Shown here in pieces: positions 1 through 8,533 of a stretch of DNA of 64,000 bases (positions within the stretch are counted from its first letter, which is position 1; every line of letters starts with the position of its first letter). The notes below the pieces were generated by a model, which saw nothing but the letters and a program-made list of their open reading frames with translations, searched no databases and had not been told where the DNA came from. The translations under genes and the position numbers were made by a program. This DNA is from Pseudomonas sp. GD04091 (lineage in GTDB: Bacteria > Pseudomonadota > Gammaproteobacteria > Pseudomonadales > Pseudomonadaceae), in NCBI RefSeq assembly GCF_029836165.1, contig NZ_JAOEBG010000002.1, positions 124,001 through 188,000 on the forward strand, written 5' to 3'.

Positions 1-360
1 AGCGCGGGCCAGCCCTTCGCCAGCCTGTGCGTGAACACCGACGTCACCGGCCTCGACGCGGCCATGGCGTTTCTCCAGCATTTCCAACCCCTGGGCGCCA
101 CGCCGACAGCCAGCGGCGAGCCGGCCGACATGGCCGTACTGATGGCCGAGATCATCCAGGGCGCGCTGCAACGCAGCGGCCAGGGACGGATGAGCAAGCA
201 GGCCAAGGTCGACGCCGTGCGGGTGATGCAGGAGCGTGGCCTGTTCATCGTCAAGGGCGGCGTCGAGAAGGCCGCCCAAGCCCTGGGCGTGACCCGCTAC
301 ACCATCTACAACTACCTGGAACAGCTGCGGGGCGAGAGCTCCCCGGCCCCACACCCATGA
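1..360 (+). CDS. YheO/DauR-type transcriptional regulator, C-terminal part (5' end outside window)
   Basis: The reading frame is open from base 1 and ends at the TGA at 358-360, so only the last 119 codons are present. The C-terminal end (GVEKAAQALGVTRYTIYNYL) is a helix-turn-helix of the type found in YheO/DauR regulators, which carry a PAS-like sensor domain before it. The visible first part would be the end of that sensor domain. The GTG at 31 is an internal valine, not a start. The next gene begins 15 bases downstream and encodes a PLP-dependent dehydratase, so this regulator probably controls amino acid or related catabolism. Family assignment is firm; the ligand is unknown. Confidence 0.8.
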   Translation, partial: SAGQPFASLCVNTDVTGLDAAMAFLQHFQPLGATPTASGEPADMAVLMAEIIQGALQRSGQGRMSKQAKVDAVRVMQERGLFIVKGGVEKAAQALGVTRYTIYNYLEQLRGESSPAPHP

Positions 361-374
361 TCCCGGAGCCCGCC

Positions 375-1289
375 ATGCCGTTGCACATTTCTACCCCGCT
401 TTTCGAGTCCCGCCCCTTGTCGCTGAGCGCCGGCCGCCCGGTCTGGCTCAAGCTCGAAGCCCTGCAGCCCTGCGGCTCGTTCAAGCTGCGCGGTGTCGGC
501 CACGCTTGCGAAGTGCACCATGCCCGGGGTGCCCGGCACTTCGTTTCATCGTCCGGTGGCAATGCCGGGCTGGCGGTGGCCTATGCCGGGCGCAAGCTGG
601 GCGTGCCGGTGACCGTGGTGGTGCCCGAGACCACCACCGAGCGGGCCAAGGAATTGCTGCGCCTGGAAGACGCCTGCGTGGTCGTGCACGGCGGCTCCTG
701 GCAGGAAGCCAATGCGCACGCGCAGACCCTCATCGCAGCGGGTGATGCGTTCATCCACCCGTTCGACGACCCGCTGCTGTGGGCCGGCCACGCGAGCATG
801 ATCGACGAGGTGGCCCAGGCAGGCTTCAAGCCCGATGCGGTGCTGTTGTCGGTTGGCGGCGGCGGCCTGTTGTGTGGCGTGGTCGAAGGCCTGCGGCGCA
901 ATGGCTGGCAGGATGTTCCGGTGCTGGCGGTGGAAACCGCAGGCGCGGCGTCGCTGCACGCGGCCATGGCGGCCGGACACACCGTGGAGTTGCCAGGCAT
1001 CACCTCGGTGGCCACCTCGCTTGGGGCCAAGCGAGTGGCGGAACAGGCCTTGGCCTGTACGCGACAGCACCCGGTGCTCAGCCACCTGGTCAGCGATCGC
1101 GAGGCGCTCGATGCCTGCGAACGGCTGCTACGCGACCATCGGCTGCTGGTGGAGCCGGCCTGCGGGGCTGCGCTGGCGCTGCTCGAACACCCTGACGCAC
1201 TGGCGGCCTACGGCAATGTCCTGGTGATCGTCTGCGGCGGAGCGACCGCCACGCTGGAGCAGCTGCGCGCCTGGCGCGAAACCTGTTGA
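375..1289 (+). CDS. Serine/threonine dehydratase-family PLP enzyme
   Basis: A 304-residue fold-type II PLP enzyme of the serine/threonine dehydratase family, expected to deaminate a hydroxy amino acid to a 2-oxo acid. The Schiff-base lysine is K37 in CGSFKLRG, the substrate loop is SSSGGNAG (residues 58-65), and the glycine-rich phosphate-binding loop SVGGGGLL sits near residue 158. I chose the ATG at 375 because GGAG stands six bases ahead of it; the ATG at 357 overlaps the upstream stop but has no clear ribosome site. It follows the YheO/DauR-like regulator directly and is probably co-transcribed with it. The short size resembles single-domain L-serine dehydratases without an ACT domain. 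The exact substrate cannot be read from sequence. Confidence 0.83.
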   Translation: MPLHISTPLFESRPLSLSAGRPVWLKLEALQPCGSFKLRGVGHACEVHHARGARHFVSSSGGNAGLAVAYAGRKLGVPVTVVVPETTTERAKELLRLEDACVVVHGGSWQEANAHAQTLIAAGDAFIHPFDDPLLWAGHASMIDEVAQAGFKPDAVLLSVGGGGLLCGVVEGLRRNGWQDVPVLAVETAGAASLHAAMAAGHTVELPGITSVATSLGAKRVAEQALACTRQHPVLSHLVSDREALDACERLLRDHRLLVEPACGAALALLEHPDALAAYGNVLVIVCGGATATLEQLRAWRETC

Positions 1290-1291
1290 TT

Positions 1292-1320
1292 CGACACCGG
1301 CCCTGTAGGCGCAGGTGTCG
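1292..1320 (+). terminator. Weak hairpin after the dehydratase gene
   Basis: CGACACC (1292-1298) can pair with GGTGTCG (1314-1320) across a 15-base loop, directly after the dehydratase stop codon. There is no U-run, so it is at best a weak or Rho-assisted end. Confidence 0.3.
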
Positions 1321-1340
1321 GCAAGTGATCTGACGCTATA

Positions 1341-1368
1341 TACTTTTGAATATATCGATTCAGAAGTA
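1341..1368 (+). promoter_or_regulatory. 28-bp palindrome, candidate TetR operator
   Basis: TACTTTTGAAT (1341-1351) and ATTCAGAAGTA (1358-1368) form an inverted repeat with one mismatch in 11 positions around a six-base spacer. It ends ten bases before the ATG of the TetR-family gene at 1379, the classic position of an autoregulatory operator. The region is markedly AT-rich compared with its surroundings, so it probably overlaps the promoter. Confidence 0.6.
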
Positions 1369-1378
1369 CGCTCTTGCC

Positions 1379-1993
1379 ATGCCCAGTATCCGTGACCGCA
1401 ATCTGCAACTGATCCTCACTGCCGCCAGCGAAGAGTTCGCCCTCCACGGTTTCGTCGCCGCCCGGGTCGATGACATCGCCGCCCGTGCGGGCCTGCCCAG
1501 GGCCAACGTGTTCTACTACTTTCGCAACAAGCGCCTGCTCTATACGGCCGTGCTCGACCTGGTGATGGAGCCCCTGCTGCGCGCCACGCGCAGCCTGGTG
1601 CCGGACGCCCACCCCGAACAGGCCCTGCCCCGCTACTTCAAGGCCAAGGCCGAAGTAGCCCGCCAGCACCCCGGCGCCGTGCGCGTCTGGCTCAAGGAGA
1701 TGCTGCATGGCGCCCAGCAACTGCCGGGCGAACGCGCCGAGCTTCTGCGCCTGGGCGCCAGGCAGACCCTGGCCTGCCTGGCGCAGTGGATGGAGCGCGG
1801 GCTGATCGTGCAGGCCGCGCCCGAGCATCTGCTACTGTTCCTCTGGTCCACTTCCCTGGCAAGCTTCCGCTTCGCAAGCGCGCCGGGCAACTCGGGAAAG
1901 ATCAAGCCTTCCCGCGCCGCCAGCCAAGCCCAGGCCGACATGCTCCTGCGCGCCCTGCGCCCGGAGCCCTGTTCATTGGACAGGACAGCCTGA
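1379..1993 (+). CDS. TetR/AcrR-family transcriptional regulator
   Basis: A 204-residue regulator with an N-terminal TetR helix-turn-helix: ARVDDIAARAGLPRANVFYYF lies around residues 26-46, followed by an all-alpha ligand-binding domain typical of TetR proteins. I chose the ATG at 1379; a TTG at 1346 would extend the frame through the palindrome and is unlikely. The palindrome at 1341-1368 suggests autoregulation. The short motif ACGCTATAT occurs both ahead of this gene and again at about 1993-2001, before the M24 peptidase gene, so the regulator may also control that gene. The inducer is not known. Confidence 0.82.
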   Translation: MPSIRDRNLQLILTAASEEFALHGFVAARVDDIAARAGLPRANVFYYFRNKRLLYTAVLDLVMEPLLRATRSLVPDAHPEQALPRYFKAKAEVARQHPGAVRVWLKEMLHGAQQLPGERAELLRLGARQTLACLAQWMERGLIVQAAPEHLLLFLWSTSLASFRFASAPGNSGKIKPSRAASQAQADMLLRALRPEPCSLDRTA

Positions 1994-2045
1994 ACGCTAT
2001 ATCAAGAAAAATACAACGATTAGCCTATCGACAAGGAGTATCGCC

Positions 2046-2711
2046 ATGACCCCGGCCAACGCCGCCAAGGAAGCCGTAGGCGCCCCCTACCAGCTGGCAC
2101 TGATGAAGCACGCCCAGCGCATGACCTGGGAAGCCGTCGAACGGATCGCCCAAGGCATCCACCCCGGCATGCGTGAGTCGCAGGCCCGGGAGCTGAGCCA
2201 GCAAGTGCTGGTCGAACTGGGCATGCAGCGCATCTGGCACCCCACCCACATCCGCTTCGGCAGCAATACGCTGAAGACCTTCAAGGAGCGCTCCGAAGGC
2301 GATCCGGTGCTGGGCGAGAACGATATCTACTTCATCGACATGGGCGTGGTCTGGGAAGGCCACGAAGGCGATGCCGGCACGACGTTCGTCACAGGCAACG
2401 ACCCGCAGATGAAAGCCTGCGCCGCCGCGGCGAAGACCCTGTTCGATGAGGTGCAGGCCCGTTGGCGCCAACAAGGCACGAGCGGCGTGGCGCTGTACGA
2501 CTTCGCCGCCGAACGTGCGCGCAACATGGGCTGGACGCTCAACCTGGACATCAAGGGCCATCGCGTCAGCGACTTCCCCCACGCCATCTACCGTGCCGGA
2601 AACCTGGGCGCTTTCGAGGAGCAACCCAGCGAGGGATTGTGGATCCTGGAGATCCAGATCGCCCATCCCCAATTGCCCTATGGCGCCTTCCACGAGGACC
2701 TGCTGGCCTGA
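2046..2711 (+). CDS. M24-family (Xaa-Pro aminopeptidase/creatinase-like) metallohydrolase
   Basis: A 221-residue protein with the pita-bread metallopeptidase fold. The metal-binding aspartates D98 and D109 are in FIDMGVVWEGHEGDAGTTF, with the usual 11-residue spacing. The later ligands are a histidine in KGHRVSDFPH, a glutamate in WILEIQIA and the near-C-terminal glutamate in FHEDLL. It lacks the N-terminal domain of full-length aminopeptidase P and is close in size to methionine aminopeptidase, but the sequence between the ligands is not that of Map. GGAGTATCGCC precedes the ATG. Its neighbour is the TetR gene, probably its regulator. The natural substrate is unknown. Confidence 0.8.
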   Translation: MTPANAAKEAVGAPYQLALMKHAQRMTWEAVERIAQGIHPGMRESQARELSQQVLVELGMQRIWHPTHIRFGSNTLKTFKERSEGDPVLGENDIYFIDMGVVWEGHEGDAGTTFVTGNDPQMKACAAAAKTLFDEVQARWRQQGTSGVALYDFAAERARNMGWTLNLDIKGHRVSDFPHAIYRAGNLGAFEEQPSEGLWILEIQIAHPQLPYGAFHEDLLA

Positions 2712-2723
2712 CCCGCCGACGTC

Positions 2724-3623
2724 TCAGAGCCTGGCCGCCACCTCGGCCACCCAATCGATGAATACCCGCAGGCGCGCGCCCACATGGCGGCTCGGCGGGT
2801 AGGCGACGAACAACGGCATCGGCGTCAGCTGCCAATCCTCGAACAGACGCACCAAACTGCCCCTGGCCACCTCCTCGCGGGCCATGTAATCCGGCAGCCA
2901 GAGCACACCGAGCCCGGCCAGGCCGGCCGCGAGATAGGCATTGCCGTCGTCCACCGTCAGCACCGGGCGGCCCTGCACCTGCAAGCGCTCAGCCCCGCGC
3001 TCCAGGTTCAGGGGCATGGGCTTGCCGGTACGCGCCCAGAGAAATCCCACCACATGGTGCGTCGGCCCCTCCAGCTCGCGAGGCTGGGCGGGGGTGCCGA
3101 CACGTTGCAGATAGGCCGGCGCGGCATACACGCCCAACCTCAGATCGGCCACCCGCCGCGCCATCAGCGACTGGTCGAGCAATTCGCCGCCACGCACCAC
3201 GCAGTCGACATGCTCGCCGATGATGTCGACCATGCGATCGCTGACGCCCAGTTCGATCTGGATATCGGGGTAGCGCGCATGAAAGTCCGCCAGCGCGGGC
3301 ACCAGCACCAGGCGGGCCAGCGGGCTCGGCACATCGACCCTGAGCTTGCCACGCGGCCTCAGCGCCGCCTCGCCAAGGCTGGCTTCGGCATCTTCGAGAT
3401 CGGCCAGCAGACGCTGCACCCGCAGGTAGAACTGCTCGCCATCGTTGGTCACGCTCACCCGCCGGGTGGTGCGATTGAGCAGGCGTACCCGCAGACGTGC
3501 CTCCAGTTGCTGGACCAGCTGGGTGACGCTGGTGCGGCTGATGCCCAAGGTCTCGGCGGCCTTGGTGAAACTGCCTGTCTCCACCACCCGGGCGAAGGCG
3601 CGCATGGCGTCGAAGCGGTCCAT
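2724..3623 (-). CDS. LysR-family transcriptional regulator
   Basis: A 299-residue LysR-type regulator. The N-terminal winged HTH runs through FARVVETGSFTKAAETLGIS and the following recognition helix (residues about 10-60); the rest is the substrate-binding-like domain. I took the ATG at 3623 because GGAGATACC precedes it; the upstream ATG at 3647 has no such site. It is divergent from the RidA-family gene at 3735 with about 110 bases between starts, the usual arrangement for a LysR protein and its target. The effector is not identifiable from sequence. Confidence 0.87.
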   Translation of the reverse strand: MDRFDAMRAFARVVETGSFTKAAETLGISRTSVTQLVQQLEARLRVRLLNRTTRRVSVTNDGEQFYLRVQRLLADLEDAEASLGEAALRPRGKLRVDVPSPLARLVLVPALADFHARYPDIQIELGVSDRMVDIIGEHVDCVVRGGELLDQSLMARRVADLRLGVYAAPAYLQRVGTPAQPRELEGPTHHVVGFLWARTGKPMPLNLERGAERLQVQGRPVLTVDDGNAYLAAGLAGLGVLWLPDYMAREEVARGSLVRLFEDWQLTPMPLFVAYPPSRHVGARLRVFIDWVAEVAARL

Positions 3624-3734
3624 CGGTATCTCCAATTGTTTGCCCAAGGCAAACGATCTTAACCCTGATTGGCTGATTATCAGGGCACGAAGGCTAGATA
3701 CAGTGCGGCCATCCCCACAACGAAGGACGCCCTC

Positions 3735-4124
3735 ATGACTCGACGCGACGTGATCTTCCCGCCCGGCCGCCAGGCACTCTACGAGCGCAACCGTTATTCA
3801 CCCGCGATCCGCGCCAATGGCCTGCTGTTCGTCTCCGGCCAGGTCGGCAGCCGCGAGGACGGCTCGCCGGAACCCGAGCTCGAGGCCCAGGTGCACAGGG
3901 CCTTCGCCAACCTCGAAGCGATCCTGCGCGAAGCCGGTTGCCGTTTCGACGACGTGCAGGATGTGACGGTGTTCATGGTCGATCCGCAATCCACGTTCGA
4001 CACCATCTGGCAGGTGGTCCCGCAATACTGGGGCGACGCGCCGCATCCGACACTGACAGCGGTTGGGGTGACCTGGCTCTACGGTTTCGATTTCGAGATC
4101 AAGGTCATCGCGAAGTTGCCTTGA
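3735..4124 (+). CDS. RidA/YjgF-family protein
   Basis: A 129-residue protein of the Rid superfamily, whose members hydrolyse reactive enamine/imine intermediates released by PLP enzymes or serve in catabolic pathways. Visible family features include RYSPAIRANGLLFVSGQVGS near the N-terminus and the C-terminal PTLTAVGVTWLYGFDFEIKVIA. The second half lacks the standard EIE-type ending of archetypal RidA, so it probably belongs to one of the Rid2-7 groups. AAGGACGCCCTC precedes the ATG. It is transcribed away from the LysR gene and its 3' end overlaps the convergent phosphoesterase gene by 20 bases. Confidence 0.82.
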   Translation: MTRRDVIFPPGRQALYERNRYSPAIRANGLLFVSGQVGSREDGSPEPELEAQVHRAFANLEAILREAGCRFDDVQDVTVFMVDPQSTFDTIWQVVPQYWGDAPHPTLTAVGVTWLYGFDFEIKVIAKLP

Positions 4125-4590
4125 CCTGTGCGGGGGCGAGCAGCGGGACGATCTCGGCACGCAGCCCATCCGCATCGACCTCGATCAGCGCCAGGGTCAC
4201 CGGCAGGCTGAAACGCCGGGGCCCGGCGCTACCCGGGTTGAGATAGAGGCGTCCTTCGCGGCGCTCGATCAGCGGCTTGTGCGAGTGGCCGGTGATCACC
4301 ACCTGCACCTGTGGGTCGAGATGGGCCGGCACATCGGCCAGGTCGTGCACCAGCAGCACCTGCCAGCCCTGCACATCGAACCGCAGCACGTCCGCCAGGC
4401 CCGCCGCCCACGGCAGCGCCAGGTCATTGTTGCCACGCACCACCCGCAGGGGTGCGACCGTCCCAAGCGCGTCCAGCACGTGTGGCTTGCCGATGTCACC
4501 GGCATGCACGACCAGCGCGCAGCCCTCGAGCGCCACCAGCGCCTCGGGACGCATCAGCCCGTGGGTATCGGCTATCACCCCTACTCTCAT
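4105..4590 (-). CDS. YfcE-like metallophosphoesterase
   Basis: A 161-residue calcineurin-like phosphoesterase of the YfcE/MJ0936 group. The five metal-site blocks are all visible in order: IADTHG (residues 6-11), HAGDIG, RGNND, LVHD and ITGHSHKP, ending with LNPGS. These coordinate a di-metal centre; YfcE relatives cleave model phosphodiesters. I chose the ATG at 4590, with AAGGAG six bases upstream, rather than 4617. It converges on and overlaps the RidA-family gene. The physiological substrate is unknown. Confidence 0.85.
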   Translation of the reverse strand: MRVGVIADTHGLMRPEALVALEGCALVVHAGDIGKPHVLDALGTVAPLRVVRGNNDLALPWAAGLADVLRFDVQGWQVLLVHDLADVPAHLDPQVQVVITGHSHKPLIERREGRLYLNPGSAGPRRFSLPVTLALIEVDADGLRAEIVPLLAPAQVKATSR

Positions 4591-4851
4591 GCCCTGCTCC
4601 TTTGCCATATAGGCCACCTGCCGGCGCCGATTGGAACCGTCATATTCTTCTGCTCAACTGGCCTGGTTGGAAACAACTCCGGCCGACTGCCCGGGACCCG
4701 CACCAGGGTGGGTGCGCACCGATCTTCCCACGCCTGTGCCGACAGGTACCCGCGCGACTCGGACGAAATGCGCCTCGCGCCCTTTCGTAGCGCGGCAAGT
4801 GAAGGCACAATGCGTGTCCTTTTTTTGGCCGGCCTGGCCGGGGGCCTTTAA
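4591..4851. other. Intergenic region ahead of the carboxynorspermidine genes
   Basis: This 261-base stretch separates the phosphoesterase start from nspC and should hold promoters for both. I see no obvious open frame with a ribosome site, and no clear riboswitch. The nspC start is preceded by GGGGGCCTTTAA, giving a weak, G-rich ribosome site. Confidence 0.4.
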
Positions 4852-5949
4852 ATGATCAAGACGCCGTACTACCTCATCGATAAAACCAAGCTGCTGGGCA
4901 ACATGGAGAAGATCGCCTACGTGCGCGAACACTCCGGTGCCAAGGCCCTGCTCGCCCTCAAGTGCTTCGCCACCTGGTCGGTGTTCGACCTGATGCAGCA
5001 GTACATGGATGGCACCACTTCGTCCTCGCTGTACGAGCTCAAGCTCGGCCGCCAGAAGTTCGCGGGCGAGACCCACGCCTACAGCGTGGCCTGGGCCGAC
5101 GATGAAGTCGAAGAGATGCTCGAGAACTGCGACAAGATCATCTTCAACTCCATCGGCCAGCTGCAGCGCTTCGCCGAACAGTCCGCCGGCAAGGTCCGCG
5201 GCCTGCGCGTCAACCCGCAGGTGAGCAGCTCCGACTACCTGCTGGCCGACCCGGCCCGCCCGTTCAGCCGCCTGGGCGAATGGGACCCGGCGAAGATCGA
5301 AACCGTGATCGAGCAGATCTCCGGCTTCATGTTCCACAACAACTGCGAGAACGGCGACTTCGGTCTGTTCGACAAGATGCTCTCGCACATCGAGGAACGC
5401 TTCGGCCACCTGCTGCACAAGGTCGAGTGGGTCAGCCTTGGCGGCGGCATCCACTTCACCGGTGAAGACTACGCTCTGGACGCGTTCTGCGCGCGCCTGA
5501 AGCACTTCTCCAAAAAGTACGGCGTACAGGTTTACCTGGAGCCGGGCGAAGCGGCGATCACCAACAGCGCCTCGCTGGAAGTCACCGTGCTCGACACCCT
5601 GTTCAACGGCAAGCACCTGGCCGTGGTCGACAGCTCGATCGAAGCGCACATGCTCGACCTGCTGATCTACCGCCTCAATGCCAAGATGGCGCCCAACGCC
5701 GGCGACCACACCTACATGGTCTGCGGCAAGTCGTGCCTGGCCGGCGATATCTTCGGCGAGTATCAGTTCGACAAGCCGCTGCAGATCGGTGACCGCCTGT
5801 CGTTCGTCGACGCCGCCGGTTACACCATGGTCAAGAAAAACTGGTTCAACGGTCTGAAGATGCCATCGATCGTGATCAAGCAGCTCGACGGCAGCGTCGA
5901 GGTGGTCCGCGAGTTCGGTTTCGAAGACTACGTTTCGAGCCTGTCGTAA
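4852..5949 (+). CDS. nspC: Carboxynorspermidine/carboxyspermidine decarboxylase
   Basis: A 365-residue fold-type III PLP decarboxylase, full length for NspC. The PLP lysine is K37 in LLALKCFAT. Later come HNNCEN, a glycine-rich SLGGGIHF, YLEPGEA and MVCGKSCLAGD, the last carrying the active-site cysteine shared with ornithine and diaminopimelate decarboxylases. The enzyme removes CO2 from carboxynorspermidine or carboxyspermidine to give norspermidine or spermidine. The next gene, 30 bases on, encodes the dehydrogenase that makes its substrate, so the pair forms the aspartate-semialdehyde route to triamines. Which triamine is made in this organism cannot be read from sequence. Confidence 0.9.
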   Translation: MIKTPYYLIDKTKLLGNMEKIAYVREHSGAKALLALKCFATWSVFDLMQQYMDGTTSSSLYELKLGRQKFAGETHAYSVAWADDEVEEMLENCDKIIFNSIGQLQRFAEQSAGKVRGLRVNPQVSSSDYLLADPARPFSRLGEWDPAKIETVIEQISGFMFHNNCENGDFGLFDKMLSHIEERFGHLLHKVEWVSLGGGIHFTGEDYALDAFCARLKHFSKKYGVQVYLEPGEAAITNSASLEVTVLDTLFNGKHLAVVDSSIEAHMLDLLIYRLNAKMAPNAGDHTYMVCGKSCLAGDIFGEYQFDKPLQIGDRLSFVDAAGYTMVKKNWFNGLKMPSIVIKQLDGSVEVVREFGFEDYVSSLS

Positions 5950-5979
5950 GACGGGCTTTCATGAAGGAGAAAAGCTGAA

Positions 5980-7224
5980 TTGAAGAAGAACGTTCTTATC
6001 ATTGGTGCAGGAGGTGTCGCCAAGGTGGTGGCCCACAAGTGCGCACAGCATAACGACGAACTGGGTCGTATTGCGATTGCGTCACGGAACATCTCCAAAT
6101 GCCAGGCCATCATCGACAGCGTCAAGGCCAAGGGTAGCCTCAAGGTACCCGCCGACATCCAGGCCTTCTCGCTCAATGCCCTCGATGTCGAGGCGACCAA
6201 GGCACTGATCCGCGAGACCGAATCGCAGATCGTGATCAACGTTGGCTCCGCCTTCCTCAACATGTCGGTGCTGCGTGCCTGCATCGATACCGGTGTCGCC
6301 TACCTGGACACCGCCATTCACGAAGAACCGGGCAAGATCTGCGAAACCCCGCCCTGGTATGGCAACTACGAGTGGAAACACCTCGAGGAATGCCAGCAGA
6401 AGAACATTACCGCCATTCTCGGTGTCGGCTTCGACCCGGGTGTGGTCAACAGCTACGCGAAACTCGCGCAGCAGCAGTATTTCGACCGCATTGACTCGAT
6501 CGACATCCTCGACGTCAATGCCGGTTCCCACGGCAAGTACTTCGCCACCAACTTCGACCCGGAAATCAACTTCCGCGAGTTCACCGGGCAAGTGTGGAGC
6601 TGGCAGAACAGCCAGTGGACCAGCAATACCATGTTCGAGGTCAAGCGCACCGACGACCTGCCGGTGGTGGGTTCGCAGAACCTCTACCTCACCGGCCACG
6701 ACGAAGTGCACTCGATTTCGAAGAACCTGAACGTGCCGAACGTGCGCTTCTGGATGAGCTTCGGCGAACACTACATCAACGTGTTCACCGTGCTGAAGAA
6801 CCTCGGCCTGCTCTCCGAGCAACCGGTCAGGACCGCCGAAGGCCTGGAAGTGGTACCACTGAAAGTGGTCAAGGCCGTACTGCCTGATCCAGCCTCCCTG
6901 GCCCCGGGCTACACGGGCAAGACCTGCATCGGTGACCTGGTCAAGGGCAGCAAGGACGGCCAGCCGCGCGAAGTGTTCATCTACAACGTGGCAGATCACG
7001 AAGAAGCCTACGCCGAGACCGACAGCCAGGGCATTTCCTACACCGCAGGCGTGCCTCCGGTGGCCGCCGCGCTGCTGGTCGCCCGTGGCGAGTGGGACGC
7101 CGGCCGCATGGTCAACGTCGAGGAGCTGCCGGCCGAGCCGTTCCTCAAGGCGCTGGACGTGATGGGCCTGCCGACCCGCGTCAAGGATGAAAAAGGCGAT
7201 CGTCCGTGGGACGCTGAAGCCTGA
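5980..7224 (+). CDS. Carboxynorspermidine/carboxyspermidine synthase (saccharopine dehydrogenase family)
   Basis: A 414-residue NAD(P)H-dependent dehydrogenase. The Rossmann motif IIGAGGVAKVVAHK lies at residues 7-20, and the C-terminal half has the saccharopine dehydrogenase-like fold. It condenses L-aspartate semialdehyde with a diamine (diaminopropane or putrescine) and reduces the imine to the carboxy-triamine that NspC decarboxylates. The start is a TTG at 5980 with AAGGAGA nine bases ahead; no in-frame ATG fits as well. It follows nspC in the same operon and is ended by a strong hairpin at 7235-7260. General saccharopine dehydrogenase is the alternative annotation, but pairing with NspC argues for the polyamine role. 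Confidence 0.87.
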   Translation: MKKNVLIIGAGGVAKVVAHKCAQHNDELGRIAIASRNISKCQAIIDSVKAKGSLKVPADIQAFSLNALDVEATKALIRETESQIVINVGSAFLNMSVLRACIDTGVAYLDTAIHEEPGKICETPPWYGNYEWKHLEECQQKNITAILGVGFDPGVVNSYAKLAQQQYFDRIDSIDILDVNAGSHGKYFATNFDPEINFREFTGQVWSWQNSQWTSNTMFEVKRTDDLPVVGSQNLYLTGHDEVHSISKNLNVPNVRFWMSFGEHYINVFTVLKNLGLLSEQPVRTAEGLEVVPLKVVKAVLPDPASLAPGYTGKTCIGDLVKGSKDGQPREVFIYNVADHEEAYAETDSQGISYTAGVPPVAAALLVARGEWDAGRMVNVEELPAEPFLKALDVMGLPTRVKDEKGDRPWDAEA

Positions 7225-7234
7225 GTTGCACGAC

Positions 7235-7266
7235 GAAGGGGCGCCAGATGGCGCCCCTTCTGTTTG
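7235..7266 (+). terminator. Rho-independent terminator of the nspC operon
   Basis: A perfect 11-bp stem, GAAGGGGCGCC (7235-7245) and GGCGCCCCTTC (7250-7260), with an AGAT loop and a TGTTTG tract after it. It stands 10 bases past the stop of the dehydrogenase gene. Confidence 0.85.
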
Positions 7267-7293
7267 TGCGAGAGGGCCATCACAGGCAGATCG

Positions 7294-8340
7294 CTACTTC
7301 CTGGCCTCCAGTATCAGGTTGAACGGTGTCTGCGTCGCCCTGCGAAACCGTCTGAACCCTGCCTCTTCGAACACCGCCCGCAACCGCGCCTCCCCTGCCT
7401 GCGCCCCCAGTCCCAGCCCCACTTCCTGAGACAGCGAATTCGGCGTGCAGATGAAGGTGGACGCCGCATAGAACAGCCTGCCGACCGGATTGATGTTGGC
7501 ATCCAGCGTATCTTCGGCAAACGGTTCCACCAGCATCACCGTGCCGTCGTCCTTGAGTGCCCGATAGGCATGTCGCGCCGCCCCGACCGGATCGCCCATG
7601 TCGTGCAGGCAGTCGAAGAAACACACCAGGTCCAGGTCGCGGCCGGGATAGTCCTTGGCCGAGGCCTGCTGGAAGCTGACCCGGTCGGCGACCCCCGCAT
7701 CGCGGGCCCGCTCGGTGGCGGTGAGCACCGACGGAGCGTGGTAGTCGTAGCCAGTAAATTGCGAGGCTGGGAACGCCTCGGCCATGACGATGGTCGAGGC
7801 ACCATGGCCACAACCGACATCGGCCACCAGGGCGCCGGCCTGCAGTTTGGCCACCACGCCCTCCAGGGCCGGCAGCCAGTCGGCCACCAGGAAGGTCCGG
7901 TAACCCGGCCTGAAGAAACGCTCGGTACCACTGAACATGCAGGGATGATGATCGCCCCAGGCGAGTGCGCCGTTGCCGCGCATGGCCGCGACCAGCTTGT
8001 CCTTGTCATGGAACAGCGCCGCCAGCACCGAGGCGCCGCCGGCCATATAGACCGGGGAATCCTCCAGGGCCAGTGTCATGGCCTGCTCCTCGGGCAGGGT
8101 GAACTGTCCATCACGATGCACCAGATAACCCGCCGCCGCCTGGCCATTGAGCCACTCACGCACCAGCCGTGGCTGGCAGCCGGTGCGTTCGGCCAGTACC
8201 TCGGGCGTGATCGGCTGGCTGTCGGCCATGGCCCGGTACAGCCCGAGCTCATCCCCAAGGATGACATTGGCCAGCGTCGCCGCCGCGCCCATGTCGCCCA
8301 CCAGCTTGCCCATGAATTCGTGAAGCCGTGCCTCGTCCAT
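7294..8340 (-). CDS. Class I SAM-dependent methyltransferase with N-terminal winged helix
   Basis: A 348-residue methyltransferase. Residues 1-100 look like the winged-helix dimerisation region of this subfamily. The SAM-binding motif I is VADVGCGHGAST near residue 192, and FFDCLHDMGDP (about residue 265) is the post-motif II region. It resembles the Rv2258c-like group, whose substrates are mostly unknown. GGAGGGCAGGTC gives a good ribosome site. It converges on the nspC operon, from which the hairpin at 7235-7266 separates it, and has no obvious pathway partner. The substrate is not predictable. Confidence 0.8.
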   Translation of the reverse strand: MDEARLHEFMGKLVGDMGAAATLANVILGDELGLYRAMADSQPITPEVLAERTGCQPRLVREWLNGQAAAGYLVHRDGQFTLPEEQAMTLALEDSPVYMAGGASVLAALFHDKDKLVAAMRGNGALAWGDHHPCMFSGTERFFRPGYRTFLVADWLPALEGVVAKLQAGALVADVGCGHGASTIVMAEAFPASQFTGYDYHAPSVLTATERARDAGVADRVSFQQASAKDYPGRDLDLVCFFDCLHDMGDPVGAARHAYRALKDDGTVMLVEPFAEDTLDANINPVGRLFYAASTFICTPNSLSQEVGLGLGAQAGEARLRAVFEEAGFRRFRRATQTPFNLILEARK

Positions 8341-8533
8341 GACCTGCCCTCCTCTCGCCAGAAGGCCACCGTCGGCGACGTCAGGTCCAGAGGCGGTGGT
8401 CGGATGGATGATCGGACCGCTTTGAAGCCGGTCCAGGCTTTAAGTCTAGACCCGCCTGCGCTATCTTCGCCGCGCTGCCGGCAGCCCCGCCAATACCGGA
8501 CGGCCGCACCCGTGCAGCGAAGGAATTGCCTGC

